From Harmothoe impar (taxonomy: Eukaryota > Annelida > Polychaeta > Phyllodocida > Polynoidae), in NCBI GenBank assembly GCA_947462335.1, contig OX381704.1:21096442-21160441 (forward strand): DNA of 64,000 nt. The letters are read 5' to 3'. A program made the translations under genes and the position numbers. Below, piece by piece: positions 1 through 10,026 of this stretch. Under the pieces are notes generated by a model. That model searched no databases. It worked only from the letters and a program-made list of their open reading frames with translations, and was not told the origin of the DNA. The first letter of the stretch is position 1, and the number at the start of each line of letters is the position of its first letter.

Positions 1-1
1 C

Positions 2-1237
2 ATTGAAAAATCTCGTATGGAAAGTCAATTTTTAATTGACGATCTCAAAGTCAAGTTGGATCGCAGTAAGGATATGGTCAGTTCTGCTGAACATAAACTA
101 ACTGCTGCCCGGACTGAAATTAGTCTAAAAACTAAAGTTATTCGGAAGTTAGAACACGAAATTGGTGGTCTAACAGAGGAATTTTCTGGCTATAGAAAGG
201 AAGCTCAGCAGAACGATGACTTCTACGAAGAGTTGGCTGAGTTCTTCGAAGATTGCTATGAAATCCCATTGTCAAGTTGGTACGACGAGAGTGTGTACAG
301 GGTTGACCGGGGTTCTGCCCCTCTTCCCTTAGGATTTGACGGTGATGCATACGCACAAAGGTTGAGAGCCGACTCCAGGGCTAGTGATATCCCTCGGAGT
401 CCTCCACCTTCACCAGCAAGGGACGAGATGCACCTGGCTGACTGCAGTTACGTGGCTGCCTCCTCCATGACTCCTGGGTCATCGGAGTTGGTTCCTGTAA
501 CGTCTGTTCCTGTGACGTCTGTTCCTGTGACGTCTGTTCCTGTGACGTCTGTTCCTGTGACGTCTGTTCCTGTGACGTCTGTCCCTGTGACGTCTGTCTC
601 GGTGACATCTGTCGCTGTGACGTCTGCTGCTGTGACGTCCACCTCTGTGTCGTCTGCTGCTAAGACGATGCAGGATACTACAATGGGGGTGGACACAACC
701 GTGTCTTCCTTTGAGACTATGGATACTCCAGCTGGGGTGTCCACTCTAGCGAGGATGGTGGTGAATGAACTGCAGACAGAGTCGCCCAACTCGACACCTG
801 TCTCAACACCAATACTCGACGCCGCCTCTTGTCAGTCACCTTACCAGATAACGGAAAGTGAGACTAGAGAGGCGGTCCAGATATTGATGGAGCTGACCGA
901 TGCAATTGCAGAAGCTGACCTACGTCTGACTGTCCGTGATGCTGAGGCGCTTATGGCTCCTGAAAACGAACTTGAACAATCCATGATGGTGGATCCTCCA
1001 GTGGACCTACCTGTGACGACTGGTTCTGTGTCAGGGAACCATCGTCCATCTACCCTGGACATTCCTATATCCATGGCGAGTGTACCTATGAGTACTCAAG
1101 TGCATTTTCCCAACCCTGACGCTTTGCAGCTAGGGTCTGGGATGGACATTTCCATTGAGATGAGTGACAACCGATCGAGTGAATGCATGTCGCCAGTGTC
1201 CAGAAATGAAGAACTTTTGCTGAGTGGCGAGTCATAA
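2..1237 (+). CDS. Unrecognised coiled-coil protein, 3' part of ORF
   Basis: The frame is open from base 2, so the first ATG at 17 may not be the true start; this could be the end of a longer ORF or the last exon of a gene that begins outside the window. Counting from that ATG there are 406 residues, ending at TAA 1235-1237. Residues 1-75 are rich in Lys, Glu and Leu with heptad-like spacing and probably form a coiled coil. An acidic aromatic patch with DDFYEELAEFFEDCYE follows. Residues ~160-215 are a tandem repeat with core PVTSV, and the rest is Ser/Thr/Pro-rich and low in complexity. No catalytic motif or membrane segment is visible. A cellular gene and an ORF from an unrecognised transposon both remain possible. 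Confidence 0.5.
   Translation: MEKSRMESQFLIDDLKVKLDRSKDMVSSAEHKLTAARTEISLKTKVIRKLEHEIGGLTEEFSGYRKEAQQNDDFYEELAEFFEDCYEIPLSSWYDESVYRVDRGSAPLPLGFDGDAYAQRLRADSRASDIPRSPPPSPARDEMHLADCSYVAASSMTPGSSELVPVTSVPVTSVPVTSVPVTSVPVTSVPVTSVPVTSVSVTSVAVTSAAVTSTSVSSAAKTMQDTTMGVDTTVSSFETMDTPAGVSTLARMVVNELQTESPNSTPVSTPILDAASCQSPYQITESETREAVQILMELTDAIAEADLRLTVRDAEALMAPENELEQSMMVDPPVDLPVTTGSVSGNHRPSTLDIPISMASVPMSTQVHFPNPDALQLGSGMDISIEMSDNRSSECMSPVSRNEELLLSGES
494..655 (+). repeat. 15-bp coding minisatellite (PVTSV repeats)
   Basis: Tandem 15-bp units of the form CCTGTGACGTCTGTT encode PVTSV. The first seven copies are almost identical; the last four have drifted (SVTSV, AVTSA, AVTST, SVSSA). The unit is a multiple of three, so copy-number change keeps the reading frame. 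Confidence 0.9.
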
Positions 1238-2419
1238 AAACATTCCCAGTTTGCAGCATATATAGAACCTCTACCATGTGTCGTCATCAAGGTTGAACTT
1301 TTGCAGTAGTGGAGCTATTAGTGCACCACGGACCATATGATGCTTTAAATACCATAGACTATGGGTCACAAGATGACTATATATATATATATATATATTT
1401 ATGAAAGACTGAGATGACAAGAACAGTGGATCATTATCGCCTATTTATGAAAATACTTTGATATGATGCCATATTATCTATCATCTAGGTTTTGCAGTTG
1501 TTGACATATATAAAAACTGTTAAAACCATCACCAAAGAGTGTTCTATTTGCCATAAGACAGTATTTGTAAAACGGGTTCTGTTTGATTTGATGACATGTG
1601 CTATAGGTATGATTATTGTATGCCGATTGTGATTCTCTGAATTAACCGTCCAATGAGTAAAGGTATAAGGGACTGGATCCTGATGATACCTACTGAAGTA
1701 AAAGGTTACTTGACTGCATTCGTGCTATGTGTAGATCTGTGGTAATAACATATCAATGAACCTGAAAAACGTGAAATTTATTCAGGTACTGAGAATGGAA
1801 ATTGCGTAAGTTGTTATGGAGATCCGTAGGCTCTCGTTGATTACTTTCAGAAGGAAGGTATCAAGTGAGGGGCTGGATCATTCTATTTTTCAGCTTACTG
1901 CGTTTTTGATCTTTGAACTGAGTGTGGAGATTAATTCTCCCTGAAAGTTGAAATGTGTTGCCAAGACACTTGATCTGATCGCCTTAGCATTTCTTTATGG
2001 AGAATGCCACTTGTGTTATTATGTAGGTTACATCAAAAAGGACACCTATGTGACCATAATTGGCATAAGGTTTTGAAGTCCTTGATTGGATTGAAACTGC
2101 ATTTACCGGATCTACGCTATATGTTCATTTATTCCAAAAATATTGACCTTTCAAACCTTACTCTGGCACGTAAAGCGAGTGAGTCTATTCAAATAGACGG
2201 GTTGGGTCAAGATTTACTATAAAGTCGACACTTGCCACCTTTTTTGTTTCCAAAATGTCTCGTATGAAAAATTGGTAACTTTTAAGGAGAAGTGCTCATA
2301 TTGATCTGTATGTATATGATACCTGTTGTAACAAATCGTTTTCGATAAAACATGGTTAGTATACGATAGTATGTCTTAAAAGTTTTATATATTTTTTTAT
2401 GATATATAGTCAAGTTTGT
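1238..2419. other. AT-rich sequence without a recognised gene
   Basis: No ORF with recognisable similarity and no RNA gene is seen. A short TA dinucleotide run lies at ~1379-1398. Part of this stretch could be 3' UTR of the upstream ORF. Confidence 0.5.
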
Positions 2420-2613
2420 TTTATAGGGCTTGACTGGCTGTGTGGAGTTCACATTATACAATATACGTGACGTGCAAGATGGCCGACAAGAGCGTGGACG
2501 TGTCTTGAGGTTGTCGTGAGAGATGGTCTGAAATTAAGGGACTGAACTAGGATTACTAAATATAGCTAACTTAACTAATGCTATAAAACTACTGTGAAGC
2601 AGTATACTACAAT

Positions 2614-4224
2614 ATGGCATCCCCAACCGCAGTAATTACTGCAGTAATTGAATCCAACACTACACCTGGAACTCACCTGTCACGAAGGAGCGATATTACA
2701 GGTGATTCCTTTGTTCCCTCTACACCGCTACAAGGCACCGGCTTCACCTTGACCAGGAGCCCGCCAACACTGCAGACCTCGCTGGCCAACAGAATGACCA
2801 CCATATTTGGACTAGCTAAGCTGCTCCCGATCCTACCTACTTCGCCCTTACAACCTGTCTCCAAGGTCGGCCCTACCCCGCAAAATGATGACGAAAAGGT
2901 ATTTGAACCAATAGGTGCAAAATCAATCAAGGAACTTGAAACCTCTTTGTTAGGCAAATTGACCACCATGACGGATAGCATCAATGCATTGGTTACAAGC
3001 ACAAACAACATGGTTAAAGCTACAAATGATAACATCACTAATATAAAGACCCTATTTAGTGAAATCAATGACCACAAAACATTGATAAGCGATCAATCTG
3101 AACAGTTAAAGAACCAAGAGGCTGAGATTGCCAATCTAAAGTCAAGACTTGACGTAGTAGAGCAGCGCCCAGTGGGGAGCGTCGACACTGACATTCTCCA
3201 GCGTCTAACCACCATTGAGGCTAAAGCCAATACCAACACTGATATCATTCAGTATCAGGCTGTCCTGCGTGAAAAAGATGAACTAGACAAGAGGAGACTC
3301 AATATGATTATGAGGGGCCTGAGTGAGGTAGATTTTCCAGATCTAAAACCAGCACTGAATGCACTTTGGCATGACCTAGGAACTGACCTGACCTGGGAAA
3401 AAGACTTATTAGATGCACACAGGATGGGCAGACCCGGTCAGGAAAAGACGCGCACAGTAAAAATGGTGTTCAAATCATCCTCCGCTAAGGGCCAGATTTA
3501 TACCAACATCTCAAAGCTAAGCACCATGCCCAAATGGTCCATGCTATCAATCAGCGATGATATGACCCCCCTTGAACAGGACAAGGTCCGTGATGTGAAG
3601 GTAGCTGTGTCACATGCCAAGTCCCAAAATCAAAATGCTAAAATCAAGGGAAAAGGATTGGTGCTCAATGGTAGGGCGTACAACTATGACTCATTGGGCA
3701 ACTTACCTGAGGGGCTCAGGCTAACTGATGCAAAAACTATATGGTCTGATAATAGCGTCTGTTTTCAGAGCAAACATAGCATGCTAAGCAACATGTTCCC
3801 CGTCCCTGTCATCTATGAAGGGTATCTCTACTCAAGCGTCGAACAGGGATTCTGCCACAAAAAAGCACTGTCTCACAAAAAAGCTGACCTTGCAAAAAGG
3901 GTCCTCATCACCCCTTGCCCCTATGAGGTGAAAAAAATGACCAGTGATCTCCCAATGAGTGACAAATGGGACAAAGAGGATGCTTATACACACCTTGAAG
4001 GGCTTCAATTCGCCAAGTTCTCCCAGAATACTGATTGCAAAGACTTCATATTGAGCACAGGAGATAGGGAATTAATCGAGTGCGTCAAAAATAATGACTT
4101 TGGATCAGGTCTAACCCTGCTAGATGGATCTGAAAAAAATGAAAATGTGGATACGCGTCCCGGTAATAACAAGTGTGGTCAACTGCTTGGGAAGGTAAGA
4201 GCCGCCCTCAGTGAGGTACCATAG
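2614..4224 (+). CDS. LINE ORF1: coiled coil, RRM-like domain and C-terminal NADAR-like domain
   Basis: This 536-residue ORF1 begins at an ATG in good context (CAATATGG). Residues ~95-220 are heptad-rich and contain QSEQLKNQEAEIANLKSRL, a coiled coil. Residues ~228-370 have the layout of LINE ORF1 RNA-binding domains: NMIMRGL near 230, then DAHRMG, RTVKMVFKSSS, ISDDMTPLE and LVLNGRAYN. Residues ~384-533 are extra. They match the NADAR (YbiA/RibX-like) family in motif order: FQSKHSMLSNMFPVPV, then YEGYLYSSVEQGF, WDKEDAYTHLEGLQFAKF, STGDRELIECVKNNDFGSG and GNNKCGQLLGKVR. NADAR proteins act on N-glycosidic bonds in NAD/ADP-ribose-type or riboflavin-pathway molecules. The key Glu is kept in SVEQ; the usual WG near the end is FG. 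Activity in this context is unknown. The next ORF starts 153 nt downstream. Confidence 0.85.
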   Translation: MASPTAVITAVIESNTTPGTHLSRRSDITGDSFVPSTPLQGTGFTLTRSPPTLQTSLANRMTTIFGLAKLLPILPTSPLQPVSKVGPTPQNDDEKVFEPIGAKSIKELETSLLGKLTTMTDSINALVTSTNNMVKATNDNITNIKTLFSEINDHKTLISDQSEQLKNQEAEIANLKSRLDVVEQRPVGSVDTDILQRLTTIEAKANTNTDIIQYQAVLREKDELDKRRLNMIMRGLSEVDFPDLKPALNALWHDLGTDLTWEKDLLDAHRMGRPGQEKTRTVKMVFKSSSAKGQIYTNISKLSTMPKWSMLSISDDMTPLEQDKVRDVKVAVSHAKSQNQNAKIKGKGLVLNGRAYNYDSLGNLPEGLRLTDAKTIWSDNSVCFQSKHSMLSNMFPVPVIYEGYLYSSVEQGFCHKKALSHKKADLAKRVLITPCPYEVKKMTSDLPMSDKWDKEDAYTHLEGLQFAKFSQNTDCKDFILSTGDRELIECVKNNDFGSGLTLLDGSEKNENVDTRPGNNKCGQLLGKVRAALSEVP

Positions 4225-4377
4225 TCCCAACCCGCACACAACCACTCCGCTCCATATATATGTTGTTATGTAACAGTACTAGTGAGCCCGCCTGCCATAG
4301 CGCCCCATGCTATTCTATCCAGTCATTCACCCGCCACCAACTGGAACGCATACCTGGACTGAAACCATTGAAACACT

Positions 4378-5076
4378 ATGTTTTCTGTTCTTATTGTCGG
4401 TGATAGCCGGGCCAAAGGTCTGTACAAAAGGATAACCACTATCCTGGAACTCGCCGGGCAGGCTGACCAATATTTCATTAGGGTGAGACATGAGTCTGGA
4501 GCCACCCTTACCACGCTGATACATACGGTACTTGAGGAACTCAACGGTCTTAGGTATAGCCTTCTAATTGTCTGCTGTGGCATAAATGACCTCACAGATA
4601 AGCATACTAATGGTGCCATTACCCCTGTGTATACGGACATTGGACATTTGACCTACTGCATTACTCTCAAACTGGAACAATTCAAAAAACAAGTGACCGA
4701 GATAGCAGCTCAGCGTATGGTCTTTACACAGTTAGTGGGTGTCCATATCCAGAAGTACAATTCAGTATACGCGCTGGATAACCAGGGAAACTGCCTCAAC
4801 ACCGACCCCTTCCCTCTACAGCAGGATGTGATCAATAAGGCCATGCCTAATGTGAACAGAGTGATCGTCAATATCAATGCTGAAAATGCATTAATTGGTC
4901 CATGGCTCCAGAATTCAATCCACAAGTGTAAGGGAAAAGGCAAGCAGGCACGTGAGAATAAATACGGGAAAATGCCTGATGGCATCCATGGCGACGGGAC
5001 GACCAAAGATGAATGGGCAGCCCTATACGTTCAGGCCATCACCAACAACTGCTCCAAACTAGCTGCTGCACTATAA
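4378..5076 (+). CDS. LINE accessory ORF: SGNH/GDSL-like hydrolase
   Basis: A 232-residue ORF between ORF1 and the reverse transcriptase ORF. It carries the SGNH hydrolase landmarks: block I GDSR with nucleophile-like Ser10, block III GIND with Asn70, and block V DGIH with Asp201 and His204. This fold acts as an esterase or lipase. Esterase domains are known from ORF1 proteins of CR1/L2-type LINEs, where they are usually fused to ORF1 and not separate. There is no signal peptide, so the protein is probably cytoplasmic. The 153-nt gap after ORF1 holds no frame continuity, so translation would need reinitiation, an internal start or a spliced transcript. A once-fused ORF1 that was split is the alternative. 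Confidence 0.8.
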   Translation: MFSVLIVGDSRAKGLYKRITTILELAGQADQYFIRVRHESGATLTTLIHTVLEELNGLRYSLLIVCCGINDLTDKHTNGAITPVYTDIGHLTYCITLKLEQFKKQVTEIAAQRMVFTQLVGVHIQKYNSVYALDNQGNCLNTDPFPLQQDVINKAMPNVNRVIVNINAENALIGPWLQNSIHKCKGKGKQARENKYGKMPDGIHGDGTTKDEWAALYVQAITNNCSKLAAAL

Positions 5077-6180
5077 ATATAACTCGTGGACACGTGAGAT
5101 GCACTTAATAACCCCACCTTATTAAAAATTTAATTAATTACACCCCCACAATATAATTTTAATCCTAGTCAAAAAGCAAAAATTCTAACACTCATCTGGC
5201 TTGAATTTATCCTATGAGACCAATGACTGGTTAAGGGGAATCATAAGTTTACTTTAGCATATGCCACCCCGAGCCATGTCTGAGGGATCATAATACCCCA
5301 AAGTAAATCACCTACATCTTGAGCTGATGGCTCTTTGAATATAGGGATATTTGACCATATATAATGAGAGTCACTCACTCATATGTTGACCCCTAATAGC
5401 CTAATGGAAAATACCAATTGATAAAATATAATCATAACTTAAATCAGCATATAGCCTTTTTAAGTCTTATCTATGAGGGTATTTCTCGTGTAGATAGCTT
5501 ATCAAGTAACTTTTTCCAAACGCCCCTCACTTAGACTTATACTACTGAAGAAATTAATTAACCAATATGTAGCATCTGGACAAGGACGAACAACATGGAC
5601 CGCCCCTCGATTTGACTCGAACACTAGCATTGGTGCCCTTACGGTACCGTATATGTAGCTCACCAACAATGGCTGCACCTGTATCAGAACTGATTCTTTC
5701 CATGTTTTGTTAATATATTACCTTGTTTTACAACACTACCGGTATATCTTATGGACGCTAAGAGTACAACTGCCTAAAAATAAGTAAGATACAACTGGAG
5801 TATCACATAAAGACTGACTACCATATAGTATAGGCTTTACTCTACCGGTATACTATTCCAGTAATAATATTATTAGACTTAATACATGTCGTGAAGCTCA
5901 ACTGTTGTAATTAATAGTGGCTATAATAGTAAAGATTTCTAAAAACCAATACCTAGTTCATACAATTTAATTATATCTAGAATTTATATTTCAAATTATT
6001 TTTCAGACCTCCATTCTCTCCGACCTCCCCCCCCCTCTTGACCTCCACCTCCTATAGGGTAAATTTTCTCTACATTCGGACTAAATATGACCTGGATAGC
6101 TAAATTAGCACAGATCCGGGTCAGGGTTGGGACATGGGGGTGTGTGTGTGTGGTAAGAAAACCCTCCTGCCTAGTGGGGA
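5077..6180 (+). other. 1.1-kb non-coding spacer inside the LINE
   Basis: AT-rich sequence with no ORF above background between the hydrolase ORF and the RT ORF. It ends in a C-rich and then GT-rich patch (~6027-6155). A spacer this long inside a LINE is unusual. It could hold an internal promoter or ribosome-entry region, or be decayed coding sequence. Confidence 0.6.
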
Positions 6181-9093
6181 ATGGGGTGTATGAGGGGCAT
6201 GGTGGCTGGACCCAGCATCTCTTCTCTTAGACTCAATGGTTCCCGTGGCATTCATATTGCCCATCAAAACTGTAGAAGCCTATTCAGTGACAAAGATCAA
6301 TTCTTTCTTGAGATAAAAGACATGGGTATTGACTGTCTCACACTCTCAGAAACCTGGTACCATAAAGACGTCAGGGATGGAGATATCTCAGTCCCGGGGT
6401 ATCAATTTATTAGGAATGACAGACAGGTATTAAACAATAAAGGAGAAATAAAAGCTGGTGGTGGCCTCATGGTTTATTTGAGCAATGCAGTCACCTACAG
6501 CAGATATAATAAGGGTCTAATGGATCATAATGACAATGACCTGGAGCTGCAGATGCTAACTATTTCCAAGGGTATGTCTAAGCCATTAATGATAATGAAC
6601 ATATACAGACCGGATAAGGATGGAGATCTGCCAACGGCAATTAGAATACTTAAAGAAAAAATTCAGGCCCTAGATAGAAACAAATACGCAGAAATTATTT
6701 TAATAGGGGATTTTAATGTAAACTGTCGCATAGCCAACCCCAAAAGGGAGAAATTACTCAGAATGACCTCAAGTCTTGGGCTCAATCAACTAATAAATGA
6801 CATAACACGCTATAACTTGAATGGAGAACATACTACCATTGACCTGATCTTCACTAATTCAGTACACATTGCCAAGTCTGGTACGGTCAGCACAGGTATA
6901 AGTGACCATGAAATGATTTATGTCTCGAGGACACACTTGTCTACACCTAAGGTCCCAATTAGCTTTACAGGCAGGTCCTATGTAAGATATGTGAAGGATA
7001 ACTACACAATGGGACTCAAAAACACCAACTGGACTGAGTTCTGGAGTACTACATGCCCTCAGCAGGCATGGGGTATACTGCAAAGACAAATAACCTACCT
7101 CTTGGATTTCACATGCCCCATAAAAACTTTCCATTGTAAGAAGACAAAAGAACCATGGATAGATAATAGATTATTGCAGATTATCACTGATAAAAATTAT
7201 GCCATGAACAAATACAAAAGAACTCTCACTGAGGATGATAAACATATATCTGAGTTTCATATAAAAAAATGTCGGGCTCTTTGTAGAAAGGCCAAACGGG
7301 ATTATCACCTCAATGAGATAAATACCAACCGGCATAAGCCAAAAACATATTGGGCAAACATTAACAAACTCATGAACCCTGTCACTAGCGATCCCACCCA
7401 TTGCCTTGTCAACCAGGACACAGATGAGCTAATAACCAGTGAAGAAACTGCTGACTTCATTAATTCCTATTTTGCAACAATTGGTGATAGGTTAGCTGAA
7501 AAAATGGACCTGCCTTGGACCCCGCTTGGAAACAGAACTGCTACCAGGTTTACATTGAACCCTATTGAAGTTAATGACCTAATCCCCATAATCAAGAAAA
7601 TAAACATAAATAAATCTTCAGGCCTAGATCATATAAATACAAGAACCCTAAAAGACACTTTACTAACCCTTCCTAGTCACTTCCAACATATAGTAAACTT
7701 GGTTCTAGATACTTCAACTTTCCCTGATCAATGGAAGATAGCCTTAGTAAAGCCATTGCCTAAAGGTGGGGACACCACTGATGTAAGTAATTTAAGACCA
7801 ATTTCAACTCTCCCTCTACCAGCTAAGTTAACTGAAAAAGTAATTCATAAACAAACCATAAACTATTTAAACAACAATGGACTATTGTCAAATAACCAAG
7901 ATGGATTCAGGCCTGGACGCTCTACAATTAATAGTCTAGAAAAATTTACAAACTCAGTATATATAAACTTAAATCAACAGAAAATTACCACAGCAACCTT
8001 CCTCGATTTCAAAAAAGCATTTGACACCCTAAATCATGACATACTGTATAAAAAGCTCGATTTTCTTGGATTTTGTGATAAAACAGTAAACCTATTTAAA
8101 AATTACCTGACTAATAGAAAACAAAGAACTAAAGCTAATAATAAAATATCAGAACCCCATCCAATCACATGTGGTGTCCCCAAGGGCTCTGTCCTAGGTC
8201 CATTACTATTTCTCACATATATTAATGACCTTGGTCACTGCCTAGAACATCTCCAGGTACAGCATTATGCAGATGATACCGTAGTCCACCTGGCACATAC
8301 ACCTGGCAACCAACAGGCTGCTACTCTTATCAATAAAGACCTTGATAACATTAGGCTCTGGTGTATAAAAAACAAGCTCTCTTTAAATGCCAAAAAAACT
8401 AAAAGTGTTATTTTTGCCAATAAAGCCCTCAGGAAATTACATCGTAAACCCCTCTTAAAAATTGGTAATGACAATATAGATATTACCCCCTCATATAATT
8501 ACCTAGGAATAACACTTGATAACCAGTTGAATCTCAAGAAGCAAGTAGGTATTACCCGTCGTAATTCTGAACATAAACTGTACATATTCAGAAGAAGTAG
8601 CAAATGCCTTCCCGAGAAGGCCAAGCTGGATGTGGTAAAAACAATGCTCTTACCTATAATGGATTATGGGGACATTATCTACAGCATTGCCCCAAAAACC
8701 CTATTAGATACTCTGCAACCCACAGCTAGTAATGCCTTGAGGACAGTCTACTGGAATAAAGGTACCAGGAACCACGAGAAACTGCACAAGCTAGCAGATC
8801 TAAATCTCATGAAGGACAGGCGAGAAATGCATCTCTTGAAGCATGCCTTCAATGCATCCCTAATTGATGACAACATTGATAAAAGGCCACTTAGGACAAG
8901 GGCCCATGATGCGAGGCTCCTAAAAATAACAAGGGTAAAAAATCCAATCTACAGGAAAAGTCTCCACCATAGAGATGCCACACTATGGAACCAACAAGAT
9001 GTTACCACGAGATCAAATAGGACATCAACGGGATTCAACTCATGGTTGAAAAAAGAATATGATAAAAAAATCAAGTCCTTACCTGATGTATGA
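6181..9093 (+). CDS. LINE ORF2: AP endonuclease and reverse transcriptase
   Basis: An uninterrupted 970-residue polyprotein. The APE-type endonuclease occupies residues ~22-250, with AHQNCRSL near 30, the metal-binding Glu57 in LSETW, GDFNVN (Asp177, Asn179) and the terminal SDH at 241-243. The reverse transcriptase core is at ~470-760, with FLDFKKAFD (Asp609), GVPKGSVLGPLLF and the catalytic YADD (Tyr696-Asp699). The C-terminal region keeps the conserved spacing of CR1/L2-like elements and ends in NSWLKKEYDKK. The protein nicks target DNA and reverse transcribes the element RNA at that nick. All catalytic residues I can identify are present. The true start may be a later Met, because the first ~20 residues are not conserved in type. 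Confidence 0.95.
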   Translation: MGCMRGMVAGPSISSLRLNGSRGIHIAHQNCRSLFSDKDQFFLEIKDMGIDCLTLSETWYHKDVRDGDISVPGYQFIRNDRQVLNNKGEIKAGGGLMVYLSNAVTYSRYNKGLMDHNDNDLELQMLTISKGMSKPLMIMNIYRPDKDGDLPTAIRILKEKIQALDRNKYAEIILIGDFNVNCRIANPKREKLLRMTSSLGLNQLINDITRYNLNGEHTTIDLIFTNSVHIAKSGTVSTGISDHEMIYVSRTHLSTPKVPISFTGRSYVRYVKDNYTMGLKNTNWTEFWSTTCPQQAWGILQRQITYLLDFTCPIKTFHCKKTKEPWIDNRLLQIITDKNYAMNKYKRTLTEDDKHISEFHIKKCRALCRKAKRDYHLNEINTNRHKPKTYWANINKLMNPVTSDPTHCLVNQDTDELITSEETADFINSYFATIGDRLAEKMDLPWTPLGNRTATRFTLNPIEVNDLIPIIKKININKSSGLDHINTRTLKDTLLTLPSHFQHIVNLVLDTSTFPDQWKIALVKPLPKGGDTTDVSNLRPISTLPLPAKLTEKVIHKQTINYLNNNGLLSNNQDGFRPGRSTINSLEKFTNSVYINLNQQKITTATFLDFKKAFDTLNHDILYKKLDFLGFCDKTVNLFKNYLTNRKQRTKANNKISEPHPITCGVPKGSVLGPLLFLTYINDLGHCLEHLQVQHYADDTVVHLAHTPGNQQAATLINKDLDNIRLWCIKNKLSLNAKKTKSVIFANKALRKLHRKPLLKIGNDNIDITPSYNYLGITLDNQLNLKKQVGITRRNSEHKLYIFRRSSKCLPEKAKLDVVKTMLLPIMDYGDIIYSIAPKTLLDTLQPTASNALRTVYWNKGTRNHEKLHKLADLNLMKDRREMHLLKHAFNASLIDDNIDKRPLRTRAHDARLLKITRVKNPIYRKSLHHRDATLWNQQDVTTRSNRTSTGFNSWLKKEYDKKIKSLPDV

Positions 9094-9716
9094 CCAGCCC
9101 CCTGCAACCCCCCCTTATGCACCCTCTCCCCTGGCACTGGGGGGTGAGTACACCCACACACACACACAAATATTCCCCTTTATGTATTTCACTTGGACAT
9201 GAAATTTTTGCCCTATAGTATAACATCTGAGGCTCTTGCATAAATGATGGATGGGCGCCACTAATGTGGCCCCCACCCATCACTTAATTTTTATTTTTTT
9301 CTTTCTACCATTTCTTCTATCACAACTTTCTCTCTTATCTACTCTATCTCTTTTTTCTCTACTTTCTATTATTTTTTCTATAATTGACCTTCTAAGATAA
9401 CATGAGGCTGTCAGTACCTTAAGTACAAATGACATATGAACAGTTAACAACTGCCTCCAAAGGACATGAGTTCCTTCTCGTTTATTCCAAACCATATCTT
9501 AACAAATCCTCATAAATACTAACAAATGGTAGGGGGGTTGACCAAAAAACATTGGTCAATCCCTCATCCTATTACCACTCCCAAATGGGCAAGTGGATAA
9601 GTACTCCGCTTAACGGAAATTTATCTTATTATAATGCTGTGGAATACAGAAATACAATCTATAATGGTTATGTATCTCCTCAGGATAAAAATAAATGAAA
9701 TATCAATCAATCAATC

Positions 9717-10026
9717 CTCTTAGTCCCAGAAATCATGACTGTTATTGAAGGATAATACTCGATTATTGTGTAACTGGATCCTGATGGTTGATATGATTGA
9801 CGTTAATATCAAAAAGGATGAAGATATATCTATAATACTCAAGAAATATATAAGTGGTTCTGATAGAAAGAGTTACGCTTGTCTCCACTATGTATGTGTT
9901 TGGAGACAATATATATGTTTTTTTGGGTTGTTTGGAGATAAAATTTGTCATTGTATCAAGGTAGTATAAAAGTACTGCACTTTGTGCCGCTATTTAGACG
10001 CTGTGATATTGTCTGAAGGGGGGTAG
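9717..10026. other. Unassigned sequence between LINE and LTR-like segment
   Basis: No gene is recognised. The last bases form a purine-rich run, GAAGGGGGGTAG at ~10015-10026, immediately before a TGTAGTGGG start. That resembles a retrotransposon polypurine tract next to an LTR. Confidence 0.4.

Larger units (their letters stand above)
2420..9716 (+). mobile_element. Apparently intact three-ORF non-LTR retrotransposon (LINE, CR1/L2-like)
   Basis: Three long same-strand ORFs (2614-4224, 4378-5076, 6181-9093) form one element. They encode a nucleic-acid-binding ORF1, an SGNH-like hydrolase and an endonuclease plus reverse transcriptase. The 3' UTR (9094-9716) ends in AATAAATGAAATAT followed by (CAAT)n at ~9702-9716, the microsatellite-like tail usual for CR1/L2-group elements instead of poly(A). 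None of the ORFs has an internal stop, which suggests a young copy. The 5' boundary is a guess: a short leader with AAGATGGCCGACAAGAG at ~2475 precedes ORF1. I could not find a target-site duplication. The clade is inferred from domain order and tail only. Confidence 0.85.
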
